Assembly (NCBI GenBank): GCA_028641055.1
Contig: CM054057.1
Coordinates: 324,514,941-324,578,940, forward strand
Length of the DNA: 64,000 bases
Direction of reading: 5' to 3'
Source of the DNA: Alopecurus myosuroides
Taxonomy: Eukaryota > Streptophyta > Magnoliopsida > Poales > Poaceae
The position numbers and the translations under genes are program-made. This document shows, piece after piece, positions 46,874 to 59,553 of this stretch. Positions within the stretch are counted from its first letter, which is position 1; the number at the start of each line of letters is the position of its first letter. The notes beneath the pieces were generated by a model. It made no database searches, was not told the DNA's origin, and saw only the letters and a program-made list of their open reading frames with translations.

Positions 46874-47095
46874 ATGGCCACCGTCGATTCGGCCAAATGT
46901 GGGCTCGCCGCCGGTCTCCGTGGTTCCCATCCTCTCCGCCTAGTCGTGCTAGACCTCCCTGCTGAAGGAATCGAGGCGGAAGGTCGCGTGGTGACCGCGC
47001 CGTCTGATTCCCTTTTCGGGCTCGGCGAACTCCGGCGAGGGATCCCCGCGCCCTCAAGCCTCCTCCGTCCTCTCCGAGCGCTCCCGCGCGTCTAG
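46874..47095 (+). other. Leader frame in the GC-rich block of the LTR
   Basis: 73 codons starting MATVDSAKCGLAAGLRGSHP just after CCGAAACCCTAGGT, a typical plant leader string. It ends at TAG, overlapping a good splice-donor context (TAGGGTAAGCAG). In the 3' LTR copy the same place reads TATGGTAAG, so the stop is absent and the frame runs on to 56818. In the solo LTR the ATG itself is missing. Conservation therefore argues for a structured leader or exon, not for a protein. Confidence 0.35.
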
Positions 47096-49779
47096 GGTAA
47101 GCAGGCGACCCCCGCCATCCACTTTCCCCTCTCCCTCTCCTCCTAATTCGTGGCCGCGCCGTCCTCGCCCTTCGGCCGACGCGCGCCGCCGTCGCCGCCG
47201 CTCTCCGGTGACCTCCCGGGAAGCGAGGCTGCGCCCATTGGGTTCCCCTCGTCGAGACCATCGTGTAGGTACCTTTTAATCGCAAAACGGTGCTCGGTAG
47301 CGACGGATTCGAGATCGCCGGAGCCGTCCCCGCCGGCGAGTGAGGTCACGCCGACGTCAGCCTCGTCCTTGACCCCGCGCAGGACAGTCAAACCGGCACG
47401 AGGGGCCGTGCTTGCCTGCGTGGCAGCCCCCATGGCGGCCTGGCCCGCGGGTCAGCGGCTACGGCTGGGTTCCCTCGAAGTGTGGATAGATCTGGCCCAT
47501 CCATTGCTTCTTTTTCAATTTAATTTTTGACAGAAAAGTGTATGATTGCTTTTGGCCTTAAAAACTAATCTAAAAGATGAATTTGACCAAACTAAAATTC
47601 AAAATTGTACATAAACTAAATCTAAACCACCTCCAACTTGTAGATATACATTTGGATGAATAGTTTAGAAATGAAAAATGTTTTGGCAACAGGTACCAGA
47701 AACACCAAAATGAGCACCATTTCAAATCCACAACTCAGAATGAGGTGTATCCAACTGCATTGGAAAGCCCTTGAAATTTCCTAACAGTAGCAATTAACCT
47801 TGATTCCAAATTCCTATTATGTTTGAAATGGCATGCAATTTGGTAAAACACCAGAGAGCACTTTGGTGATTTTTATAAAATTATTAAAAATGAATTTTGA
47901 TGCAAACTCAACTGGATGGTCTTTTATATGTTTAGGGATATACAAACCTAGCTTGATTTAATTTTTAGAGCATCCTAGAAAATTTGGTGGACAGATCTTT
48001 ATTTTGCATGTTTCTGCCATTTTGGCATTTTAGGTAATTAAATTGTGTGAATATATTCTTGTGTTGCAATATTGTTTTCTAGCATGTAAAATTTGTGTGA
48101 ACTTGTTTTCTAAGTGTTACTTAGCTATTTTAGCATGTTAGATTGTGTGGACTTGAGTGGAGAAGAAATAGGATTTATGTTAATATCATATGTTTATCTC
48201 TAGTTTTATACTTGCATAGAATTTTTGAGTGATAAATTATGTGCAAGCACTTGGATTGTTGATTGTATCCAGTACCATGTTGGTACTTATATTTTGTTGG
48301 TATCACCTCTGCTAGCTTGCATTTGAGTTGGTAGAAAAGCATGAGTAGCCTTGTCATGACTATGATAGGGTGATGGAAAAATTCTCTATGTGTAGAATTT
48401 TTGACATAAACATTTGGGGTTGTGTAGCCACATATTTTTGTGTTGTATTCATAGGACCAGTAGCATTTTGGTTATGTTTTTATGAGTACTTGAACCCTAG
48501 AGTTTTCACTTGTGTGAAAATAATAGCATGAGTAGCATTACCTTGCTTATTTTAGCACCCTATTATTTTCTACTAGTATTGTTATTGCACTAGATGCTAG
48601 TTTAGACTTTTGTTAATTTTTAGCAAGTATGACCAGAGGCCTTGTGACCTCTAAATGCCTTGTTATGCTAGTGGAACACCCACTGGTGTCATTGCATTTT
48701 TGGTGGAAACATTATTTCCCCCACACTAGATGTATTTCTTTTATATAGTTCTCTAACTAATGAGTGCCTAGTATTTTTGCCTTGGGATTTTTAGTGCTAA
48801 ATGAAAATGTGTATGCTTCTGTTTGTAAGTGGTTTTAATCATGTGTGGCTTGCTAGGAAAATTCCATCTTTGGAGTGTTGTTTGATTCCTCTAGTAATGC
48901 CCTTTTTTATTACCACTAGTATGTAGGAGTTGCCCTGCAAATTGATGCCTTGTTTTATTAAATGGGGTATTTTTGTTATAGCAAGTATAGATGTTTTTCA
49001 CTCCTGTTTTTATTACATGTACCCTCTGGTTGTATTTCAATTACTTGATTGAAATGCATCCATTGATTCTTCATGTTTGAGTAGTACTAGTTTCCCTAGC
49101 ATTTTTGTATTGAATTATTTTTCCTGCCAACTTGTGTTTGGTAGATATTTGCGTATCCTTGCATGAGGACATGTTTTCATTCCCATTATGATAACATGGT
49201 TCCTTGTTTGAATTTTAGTACTTTACTTATTATGCTTGCTTGCATAGCAAACCCTTAGTAGAAGCATGTCTATAGGATTCCTCCTTTTTAGTCATTGTTT
49301 CTATTGTTCTCACTATGAGAATTGTGTGTTTTGTGATGAGTCTATTAACTTGTTACACTTGTGTAGGCTCACTGATTTTTAAAAGTAACTTTTGCAAATC
49401 ATGTGTCTTATTCATTCTTGATGTGAATTTAGGCTTAGTAGGATAGCTACCTTTTTCTTTTTGTGGTTTGGATTGATAGACCCATTGCCATGATTATTGT
49501 TGTGCATGTTTTGTATACTCTTAGTAGCCTCACCCTTGTGAAACTAAGTGTATTTTGGGTTTATTAATATCTTGGTATGAGAGTGGCACACCCACTGAAT
49601 CCATGATATTGAGGTTGTGAGATATGTTCCTCCAACCTTGAGTTGTCTTATTAAATGGCATTTCTGCAAAGTTTGTTTGTTTGATTGTTTGCCTCAATTA
49701 ATAATTGTGTGATTGGTTATTATTAGTTTCCTTGCTGTAGGTATTGTTGTGTACTGTTGCTTGCCTTGATTGGTTCTGA

Positions 49780-49995
49780 ATGTGTGTCCTTTATTCTTTT
49801 TACGACGTTAGAAAACGAAGAGGAAGGAAGTGTCGGGAAGCTCTGTTTCAAGTTCCAGTCACTCCAAAACCAGGGACACAAGGAGATACCAGGCAAGCCA
49901 TCCTGATGCTTGCTGATACAATACTTATCATTATCTATCATGCATGTTTTCCCTCTGAAGTTTTACAAAAACTTGATTATCAAAACTATTTTTGA
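49780..49995 (+). other. Conserved LTR mini-ORF B (5' LTR)
   Basis: 71 codons, starting MCVLYSFYDVRKRRGRKC, directly after a T-rich tract with TTTTTACGACGTTAG (possible splice acceptor). It is also found at 59338-59553 with identical protein and at 28067-28282 (minus) with a few changes. No known domain. Confidence 0.35.
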
Positions 49996-51071
49996 TGTGG
50001 CTATTACTACTATACTAGTATATAGGTTACTATTATGCCAGTAGTTAAACTTGGTAATTCCAAGCCCATAAGCCACCATATGGTATTTATTACCATCAAA
50101 TATACTAGTCCCTAAGTGGACACCCTAAAATTGTGATTCTACAAAACAAAGGCTCTACGGAAAAACCCGGAGAAAAGGCGGATCCTTGTTCTCCGGAGGA
50201 ATGTGGAAGTGGTCATTTTTGAGAAAGTGGTGTTTTCAAAAATGACACATAACCTAGTCTTCGCCGGACAACCTTTACCGTACTGCCACCCTACCCCAAC
50301 ATGGGCACGGGGCTTAACTGGAAGTTTGTTCTTGTTAGTGTGTGTTCTATCTCAATCGCTATAAGGGACGTCGTACCCTCGAACCGAATGTCGTGGATAC
50401 ATATAAAGTGTGGGATTAATTTTCCCTCCGGATGCAGCAGTTGGGGCTCCTGGCTTGGCGGGGATTAGCTCGGTGCCGGGGATGCGGACACTCGACTGAG
50501 AGATAGGCATATACTAGCTTGAACATAGTGAATGGTTATGATCAGATACCTGATGTTTACATACTGTTGTTACAGTCCGTGGTTGTTCATGGTAGGTGTA
50601 CTGGATCTGGTGGATGAGTACACCTCTGCAGAGTACAACTTTTTCGAAGAAGCCGCGTCCTCGGATATGGACAGTTGAATGGCCATGTAGCTAGCATTGT
50701 GTCAATGTTTTCAAAAGAGGAAGTTTTTTAAAGGGAATTTTTGAAAGGAAGTGTTGAACTTGTGAAGTTCGGAAAGGAAGGAAAACTTATACCGTGGAGG
50801 TATCGTTGATGATGGAAAGCCAGATGTGGTTATACAAAACAAAGTGTTTTGCAAAGAAAACCTTTTCTACTCTAAGCAAGAATTCTGGAAACTGATTTCC
50901 AAGAAGTTTTGCAAAGAGAAAATATTCTTTAATAAAGCTTTACAAAACCTCTTGTACATGTGATATCTACAAGAGAAATAAAACTATATTATTTTTCTTC
51001 TGAAGTATCTTCTTCAACGAAGATACAGATTTACCTGACTGCAACTGTGGTGTCATCATATATGAACACCA

Positions 51072-51278
51072 TTGATAGTGAACCCTATTTATAGCCTACC
51101 TATTCCACCATATAAGCATATTTGCATGTTGGTAAGTGACATGATGGATGTCTTGCTGAGTACATTCAAATGTACTCATTATGGTTTCGCCCCTGGTATC
51201 TACTTGCCAGACTTTGAGAAGGAGCCTCCGAAGGATATCTATGAAGAGAAGTACGGAGCTGACGGCTTTGCGAACTAG
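51072..51278 (+). other. Conserved LTR mini-ORF A (5' LTR)
   Basis: 68 codons ending KYGADGFAN then TAG, followed by the 3'-UTR-like end of the LTR. It has equivalents at 60630-60836 and 26783-26989. The GTAC hairpin lies inside it at 51158-51177. Confidence 0.4.
51158..51177. promoter_or_regulatory. GTAC hairpin near the LTR 3' end
   Basis: Perfect 9-bp stem (GAGTACATT/AATGTACTC) with loop CA, about 380 bp before the LTR end. Possible RNA element near the R region; role unknown. Confidence 0.6.
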
Positions 51279-51560
51279 GATCGTCTCCGGGTCAGCAGCC
51301 TGTAGGTTAAGGCGTGACTTGGGCTCATCTGCGTTGTGTTCTAATTGTCTTCCGCTGTGTTTGATAAGTTGCCTGCCCTATGTGGCAGTGGTGTTAATCT
51401 TGATCATGTGATCTTTTATGTAATACCTTTATGTATTCGTGTAATGGATGATGTATTTCTGTGTGCCAACTTTGTATGTTGTTCACGACTGATCTTTCTG
51501 GGATCGTGAATGTATGCATACAGAGGGTTTCAGACTGCCGGTCTGGGGTCCTTACAGAGT

Positions 51561-51573
51561 TGGTATCAGAGCC
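51561..51573 (+). other. Primer binding site, tRNA-iMet
   Basis: TGGTATCAGAGCC, four bases after the 5' LTR end. Confidence 0.93.
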
Positions 51574-52320
51574 ATCCTGACCTTAGGAGACCTTAGTTAG
51601 CATGGACGCCAGATAGGAAAGAAAAGTATTTTTGAGTAAAAACCTATTTACTATCTACATTATTTTTATCTAAGGGAATTTTAGTATATTTTCCCTCCTT
51701 CTTATCTTATCAAAAGATTGTGAAGGCATATCTCTCTCGGTTAAGAGTTTATTTCTTACTTGTTTGCAACTGCTCCGCTCTGTTTTTTGAAACATCTCTC
51801 ATTTTTGAAGTTTTCTGTTCAGAAAATAGTTGGGGTTTCAAAAACAAATTGTTGCATATTCTTACCTCTCTCAGTTAAAGGTTTTATCAAAACTTTACTT
51901 CTATTATCTTGTTTCCATCCAAAAACTTGTATACTTGCCGATGTCCCGAGAAGACCAAAATAATTGCCTAGCTCTACAGCGATGATGGTCAGAAGTAGAT
52001 ATAGTTCTTCAGCCACTTCTAGGATTTTGGATCCATCTAGTTTGGAGTAATTTTAGCGATGACTCCATGAGTCGCCTCCCCCGACGTAGCTCCAATGGAG
52101 CCTTTCTTGTGTGTTATGGCTTGCATATGTGTGTCCGTAAGACTTTGTGCTATTGTGTGGTGTAGAATTTGGTTCATCTAGGCTTCTATATGTTTGTGGG
52201 GTGCTCAAAATTTGCAAATTTGGGATTGCCCCGCTCTTATTTTTGAATCGCCTCTTGTTAGGTTTTTGCAAGAAAAAATGTTTGTATAGTATTCAAAAAC
52301 AAGAATTTGTTGCTTAGACT
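51574..52320 (+). other. Internal leader of the 15.6-kb element
   Basis: AT-rich DNA with GCAGAAGTAGATAT-like and GATGACTCCATGAG motifs and no substantial frame. Nothing recognised. Confidence 0.4.
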
Positions 52321-52341
52321 TATACTTGTTTTCGCCTCGAA

Positions 52342-52608
52342 ATGCCACCGCCGTGAACCACCACCATCTCCCCCAAAATCAATGAAAGCACCGTTGGGCC
52401 TAATAATGGAGGACCATCAAGCCACACGAGCTGAGAGCGTTGCTACAAGCGCTACACACCAACCACTACTGACCAAAACCTCTATGTTTGTCTGTTTGCA
52501 AAAGACTCGTTTTGCCCTGTTGGCTAAACGTTGCATTTTAAAAGTTATATACCTCCCTCTTGACATGCCATGATGCGCAACCCCCTCAAAAGCCAATCCG
52601 AAGAGCAC
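52342..52608 (+). pseudogene. Possible gag start relic
   Basis: ATGCCACCGCCGTGA at 52342 looks like the Pro-rich start (MPPP...) of a Tekay-type gag but has a TGA as codon 5. Another frame reads CHRREPPPSPPKSMKAPLGL and then runs on in unrelated sequence. It is the only gag-like trace in the internal domain. The identification is weak. Confidence 0.3.
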
Positions 52609-52950
52609 GATTCAATATTCGACGTACGATGACGCTAGTCGTATCTTGTCGGACAAACATTATTAATTAGAAAGCTAACAAGACTAACATGCTTTGCCTA
52701 ATCTTAGGTTGACACCTAACCAAAGCATGCGAACTACTGACAACTCTTTCTAAACCAAGAAATTAAGTGACTTGGGACACCTTTTAATCTAGTTGGTAAA
52801 AAGGAGAGGTCACGAGAAGATAAGATGATGACCTATTCGTTTACTAGTCAATAGGATATCGGGTGTATCTACTTTGGAAAACCAAATCTTAATAGACGTT
52901 GTAGGTACTATGAAATTCGGGGTTTAGAAATTAAGTGAACGATGGAATGG
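52609..52950 (+). other. Unassigned internal DNA
   Basis: Mixed-composition sequence between the gag-like trace and the LTR-like tract. No frame or motif recognised. Confidence 0.35.
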
Positions 52951-54830
52951 TTATGATAGATCTGGAAAACAACAGTTTTCCTGTTTTTATTTCTTTGTGT
53001 GCTCTTGATTGAAATGAATTTGTGTTTTATTCAATCTTGCTTCCTAACTTATATGGAGTTGTTAGGACTTGTTATTATGTTGTTTTCTTACAATAAATCT
53101 ACCCTAGAAAGTGTGTGCATGTTTGGAAACTCAAATGAAAATGAAATAGCATTTGTTACCTTCTAGTTTATTATTTGGAAGTATTGTGAGAGCTAGATCG
53201 GTGTATACTTTCTTAGTAGATTTTGTGCTATGTTTATTTGAGTCCAGTACCATTTAGGTACTGATATTTTGATGCTTGTACCTATGTTAGCTTGCTTGTC
53301 TCTTAATAGTAAAGCATATGTAAGCATTGCTATCAATCTGCACTAGTATTGTTTCACTAGATTAAATAGCCTTATATTTTTATCTTGTATGCAAATTTTT
53401 TCATGAGTAACCAGAGGCTTAGTACCTATTTTTCCTTGGTATTAGTAGTCCATAGCCCACTGGTCCCATTGCATTTTGGCTTGAGGATGAAAATCCCCAA
53501 CCATACACATGTGTGAAAATAGCATGTTTCGCTATGCGATGGATTTCTATTTTCCACCATGGAAAATATAATTGTTTCTTTTCACCTATGCAAGTGAGAA
53601 GTTTATTTCTTATTAGTAAATACTAATAGGTTTAGGTGTGATCCTTTTGTTAGCATAATATTCCTTATGGGTATCATGTTAAGAAATGTTTCACTATCGT
53701 GTGCTAAAATTAAATTGTTCGCAAATAAAATAAATTCCTCTTGATTGGTAGATTGTTTGTGAATAATTTTTAAATTGAGCGTATGGATTTTTGAAAAGGT
53801 TTATATAACTTTTCATTAATTGCATAGCTACTGGTTGTGTGAGTTATACCTTGCTTGTTTGCTAGTAATTGGGTAAAGAAAACAGAAATTGCTAGAAGAA
53901 ATTTTTGCATGCCTAATGGTTGATTCATAAAATTACTCTGGTGCTTGTGCTTACTAACATGAGTAGGATTGGTGTAATGTTATTAGGTACACTTGTATTC
54001 ATGACTTGCTTGTTTAATTTTAAACATCATGATAGCATTGTTTGCTTCTCTAGGGCGAAACTAGTTTCACCACTAGAAAATGGTGATTTTTGCTCTAGTA
54101 TTACCCTCTTTTTATTTTATGAGTATATGTGTTGATATAGCATGTTTAGTAAGTTACTACTTCTGTTATCATGCCATGAATTATTTAGTTTCATGTTCTA
54201 TGGTTATAGGATATGATTATCTCTTATAGCATGCTGGTGTAGATTTTTCATACTAGTGTGTTATTTGTGCAGTCCTGTTTTTTTTTATGCCTGTGTAATA
54301 GGAGTTTTATCGTGTGTGAAGATGGTGTTTTAGAGTATCTTTATGATTGGATTCATTGGTTTTTAGCTACTGGTTGTTTGCTAATTGTTCATGATTGATG
54401 GATTCCAGAACCTCTAATAAACAATAACCTAGTGAATAAATAGTCTATTCATCTGTGGTGTTGTTTGCTTGCTTATTGGATTTTGTTTAAATGTTTTACC
54501 TTAGCATGAGTTTATACTTGTGTTATGATTGTGATTAAGAGTATCTTATGAAACTAAAACATCCAACTAAAATCATGAACATATTGAGTGATAGTTGCTT
54601 GTGGTGAGTAATAACCACTGCCATGGGTATTGTTCTGTCTGGTTGTTTTACCTTAGCAACCTAACCTTTGCACCCACAAGCTATATTTTTAGCTTATTAT
54701 ATACCTTATTATGAGAGTGGTACACCACTCCATATGTGGTACGTAATATGTGAGATATAGCTAAGAACTCATGTAATAATTGACGGTACGTTTCGAGGTA
54801 GTTCTGCACTAACCTTAATTTTGTTTGTTT
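52950..54830 (+). repeat. Diverged LTR-like tract inside the internal domain
   Basis: Colinear with the AT-rich body of the element's own LTR (about 48050-49680). Paired landmarks: GTCCAGTACCATTTAGGTAC (53243) against ATCCAGTACCATGTTGGTAC (48268); GTAACCAGAGGCTTAGTACC (53408) against TATGACCAGAGGCCTTGTGA (48628); CCCACTGGTCCCATTGCATT (53457) against CCCACTGGTGTCATTGCATT (48678); ATGAGAGTGGTACACCACT (54710) against ATGAGAGTGGCACACCCACT (49576). It is much more diverged than the two LTRs are from each other. Confidence 0.8.
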
Positions 54831-55021
54831 CTAAATCGTCCAAGATCCAAGGTCAAACTAGGAAACAAAATTTTTGGACCTAAAACAGTACTGGTGTACT
54901 TTTAAAGTGAATTTGCTAATTTAGGGGAGTACTCCGCCTCCCAAGAAAAGTCAAAGGGGGGAAGCACCTGCACTCCAACACTAACATTGTGTTTGTTGGC
55001 CCTCCCTTAGTCCTCGCTTGC

Positions 55022-55060
55022 GAATCTCGGGGACGAGATTCTTTTTAAGGGGGGAAGACC
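55022..55060 (+). other. Inverted motif and polypurine tract before the 3' LTR
   Basis: GAATCTCG (55022-55029) and CGAGATTC (55034-55041) form an 8-bp inverted repeat, followed by AAGGGGGGAAGA (55048-55059), the plus-strand primer. This arrangement is characteristic of Del/Tekay-type gypsy elements. Confidence 0.85.
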
Positions 55061-58000
55061 TGTCACATACCAATTTTGGAATACCTGACAACACAGTTGT
55101 TTTGCTAATTGCTTGACAATTAAACTTTGGTTGTGTTTGTTTTAAGTGCAACTAAACAAACTAATTATATAAACTTGCAAACTTAAAAAGATAGCAAAGT
55201 AGTGAACTAAAAATATTCAACATATTGTTCCAATGACCTTGGCAATATTTTCTAAACTAAATATTGATCAAAGAGTTTTACAAAAATATCTTATGAATCC
55301 CATACTTGTTGAATATTATTCCAAGGCCTAAATTAAGAAAGAGGAAACACTAAATAAATTTCCCTAAAAGATTATCAGAAAAAGAGGCATTCTTAGATGC
55401 TTCACCAAAATCTTATCAAATGTTTTTCCAACCTTGCAAGCTTAAAAAAAAGTATTGGAGAGCATTGACTTGCTATCTCTAGTCACATAAATATTTTTTC
55501 AAAGCATTGTTAAAGAAAAGCCAAGTGCCTTATTAAATTGAATTTCCAATATTTCCAGAAACAGAAAACTAAAACAAGTTACTATTGGAAACTTTCTTCA
55601 AATGATCTGAAATTAATACCAGTGCTTCCTTATATCAAATAAGGAACACACACAAGAGGAGACCAAAAATTGAATCCATTAAAGTCCTGAAAACATGATT
55701 TTTCTCCACAGCAACAATTGGAATTCTGAACAAGTTTGTTCTGCAAACTTTTTCAAAATGCCATGATATAAATACCACATGCTCTATAACATAAATAAGG
55801 ATGAAAACCAAAAGGGCACAAGTTTTTGAATTGTTTAAGTTGCCAAAACCCCCTGTTTTCTAGACAGCACCTTTTTGAAATTTGAACAAGTTTGTTCTAT
55901 CAAGTAACTCAAAGTGACTTGAATTTTCTACCAAAGAAGGAACACACCAAATAAGGAATGTGTGACGAAAAATTATCATTTTTGGAAGCTCCTAAGTAGG
56001 TTAATAAATTCAATGTCCATTTATGTCAGAATTGAAATTTGAACAACTTTGAACTACCAAGTTTATTTAATTGAGCCAATTTTCACATATGTTGTGCATC
56101 TCAACTAATAAAATTTTTGGGCAAAAGGAATTTAATTTTAGAATTTGTTATCCTAGTGAAAACATCATTTTTCAGAGAGGACAGGGACTTCTTTGTAAAT
56201 GGCCAGGGACCTAGTTGTAATCCCAGTCACACCTTCTTCAACCTAGCCTCTCTGTAGATACAGAGCACCTACTCCATTGCCTTCGAGTAGAAGGTTTCCT
56301 CGAGGATAAGAGGCCCCCCATGTGCTCTTGTCTGCCCAGTTGCTCTCTCCCCCCCCCCCACTCGAGCTCTCTCTCTCTCTCTGTGCATTTGCCCCAAAAC
56401 CGAAACCCTAGGTATGGCCACCGTCGATTCGGCCAAATGTGGGCTCGCCGCCGGTCGCCGTGGTTCCCATCCTCTCCGCCTAGTCGTGCTGGACCTCCTT
56501 GCTGAAGGAATCGAGGCGGAAGGTCGCGTGGTGACCGCGCCGTCCGATTCCCTTTTCGGGCTCGGCGAACTCCGGCGAGGGATCCCCGCGCCCTCGAGCC
56601 TCCTCCGTCCTCTCCGAGCCCTCCCGCGCGTCTATGGTAAGCAGGCGACCCCCGCGTCCACTTTCCCCTCTCCCTCTCCTCCTAATTCGTGGCCGCGCCG
56701 TCCTCGCCCTTCGGCCGACGCGCGCCGCCGTCGCCGCCGCTCTCCGGTGACCTCCCGGGAAGCGAGGCTGCGCCCATTGAGTTCCCCTCGTCGAGACCAT
56801 CGTGTAGGTACCTTTTAATCGCAAAACGGTGCTCGGTAGCGACGGATTCGAGCTCGCCGGAGCCGTCCCCGCCGGCGAGTGAGGTCACGCCGACGTCAGC
56901 CTCGCCCTTGACCCCGCGCAGGACAGTCAAACCGGCAAGTGGGGCCGTGCTTGCCTGCGTGGCAGCCCCCGTGGCAGCCTGGCCCGCGGTTCAGCGGCTA
57001 CGGCTGGGTTCCCTCGCGGTGTGGATAGATCTGGCCGGCCCAACTTTGGATCTGGCCCATCCATTGCTTCTTTTTCAATTTAATTTTTGACAGAAAAGTG
57101 TATGATTTCTTTTGGCCTTAAAAACTAATCTAAAAGATGAATTTGACCAAACTAAAATTCACAGTTGTACATGAACTAAATCTAAACCACCTCCAACTTG
57201 TAGATCTACATTTGGATGAATAGTTTAGAAATTAAAAATGTTTTGGCAACAGGTACCAGAAACACCAAAATGAGCACCATTTTAAATCCACAACTCACAA
57301 TGAGGTTTATCCAACTGCATTGGAAAGCCCTTGAAATTTCCTAACAGGAGCAATTAACCTTGATTCCAAATTCCTATTATTTTTTAAATGGCATGCAATT
57401 TGGTAAAACACCAGAGAGCACTTTGGTGATTTTTACAAAATTATTAAAAATGAATTTTGATGCAAACTCAACTGTATGGTCTTGTATATGTTTAGGGCTA
57501 TCCAAACCTATCTTGTTTTAATTTTTAGAGCATCCTAGAAAATTTGGTGGACAGATCTTTATTTTGCATGTTTCTGCCATTTTGGCATTTTAGGTAATTA
57601 AATTGTGTGAATATATTCTTGTGTTGCAATATTGTTTTCTAGCATGTACAAGTTGTGTGAACTTGTTTTCTAAGTGTTACTTAGCTATTTTATCATGTTA
57701 GATTGTGTGGACTTGAGTGGAGAAGAAATAGGATTTATGTTAATATCATATGTTTATCTCTAGTTTTATACTTGCATAGAATTTTTGAGTGATAAATTAT
57801 GTGCAAGCACTTGGATTGTTGATTGTATCCAGTACCATGTTGGTACTTATATTTTGTTGGTATCACCTCTGCTAGCTTGCATTGAGTTGGTAGAAAAGCA
57901 TGAGTAGCCTTGTCATGACTATGATAGGGTGATGGAAAAATTCTCTATGTGTAGAATTTTTGACATAAACATTTGGGGTTGTGTAGACACATATTTTTGT

Positions 58001-59337
58001 GTTGTATTCATAGGAACAGTAGCATTTTGGTTATGTTTTTATGAGTACTTGAACCCTAGAGTTTTCACTTGTGTGAAAATAATAGCATGAGTAGCATTAC
58101 CTTGCTTATTTTAGCACCCTATTATTTTCTACTAGTATTGTTATTGCACTAGATGCTAGTTTAGCCTTTTGTTAATTTTTAGCAAGTATGACCAGAGGCC
58201 TTGTGACCTCTAAATGCCTTGTTATGCTAGTGGAACACCCACTGGTGTCATTGCATTTTTGGTGGAAACATTATTTCCCCCACACTAGATGTATTTCTTT
58301 TATATAGTTCTCTAACTAATGAGTGCCTAGTATTTTTGCCTTGGGATTTTTAGTGCTAAATGAAAATGTGTATGCTTCTGTTTGTAAGTGGTTGTAATCA
58401 TGTGTGGCTTGCTAGGAAAATTCCATCTTTGGAGTGTTGTTTGATTCCTCTAGTAATGCCCTTTTTTATTACCACTAGTATGTAGGAGTTGCCCTGCAAA
58501 TTGATGCCTTGTTTTATTAAATGGGGTATTTTTGTTATAGCAAGTATAGATGTTTTTCACTCCTGTTTTTATGACATGTACCCTCTGGTTGTATTTCAGT
58601 TACTTGATTGAAATGCATCCATTGATTCTTCATGTTTGAGTAGTACTAGTTTCCCTAGCATTTTTGTATTGAATTATTTTTCCTGCCAACTTGTGTTTGG
58701 TAGATATTTACGTATCCTTGCATGAGGACATGTTTTCATTCCCATTATGATAACATGTTTCCTTGTTTGCATTTTAGTACTTTACTTATTATGTTTGCTT
58801 GCATAGCAAACCCTTAGTAGAAGCATGTCTATAGGATTCTTCCTTTTTAGTCATTGTTTCTATTGTTCTCACTATGAGAATTGTGTGTTTTGTGATGAGT
58901 CTATTAACTTGTTACACTTGTGTAGGCTCACTGATTTGTAAAAGTAACTTTTGCAAATCATGTGTCTTATTCATTCTTGATGTGAATTTAGGCTTAGTAG
59001 GATAGCTACCCTTTTCTTTTTGTGGTTTGGATTGATAGACCCATTGCCATGATTATTGCTGTGCATGTTTGTATACTCTTAGTAGCCTCACCCTTGTGAA
59101 ACTAAGTGTATTTTGGGTTTATTAATATCTTGGTATGAGAGTGGCACACCCACTGAATCCATGATATTGAGGTTGTGAGATATGTTCCTCCAACCTTGAG
59201 TTGTCTTATTAAATGGCATTTCTGCAAAGTTTGTTTGTTTGATTGTTTGCCTCAATTAATAATTGTGTGATTGGTTATTATTAGTTTCCTTGCTGTAGGT
59301 ATTGTTGTGTATTGTTGCTTGCCTTGATTGGTTCTGA

Positions 59338-59553
59338 ATGTGTGTCCTTTATTCTTTTTACGACGTTAGAAAACGAAGAGGAAGGAAGTGTCGGGAAGCT
59401 CTGTTTCAAGTTCCAGTCACTCCAAAACCAGGGACACAAGGAGATACCAGGCAAGCCATCCTGATGCTTGCTGATACAATACTTATCATTATCTATCATG
59501 CATGTTTCCCCTCTGAAGTTTTACAAAAACTTGATTATCAAAACTATTTTTGA
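59338..59553 (+). other. Conserved LTR mini-ORF B (3' LTR)
   Basis: Same 71-codon frame as 49780-49995, with no amino-acid change between these two LTRs. Confidence 0.35.

Larger units (their letters stand above)
45521..51556 (+). repeat. 5' LTR of the 15.6-kb element
   Basis: 6036 bp. In order: AT-rich 5' part; a promoter-like zone with GATAAGAGG (~46768) and CT-rich leader (~46806-46848); a GC-rich block (46850-47500) including an ATG in good context at 46874; a long AT-rich body (47520-49750); mini-ORF B; a GC-balanced segment; mini-ORF A; and a plant-type 3' end with TTTTATGTAAT and TGTATTCGTGTAAT polyadenylation-like signals (51413-51445). Confidence 0.9.
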
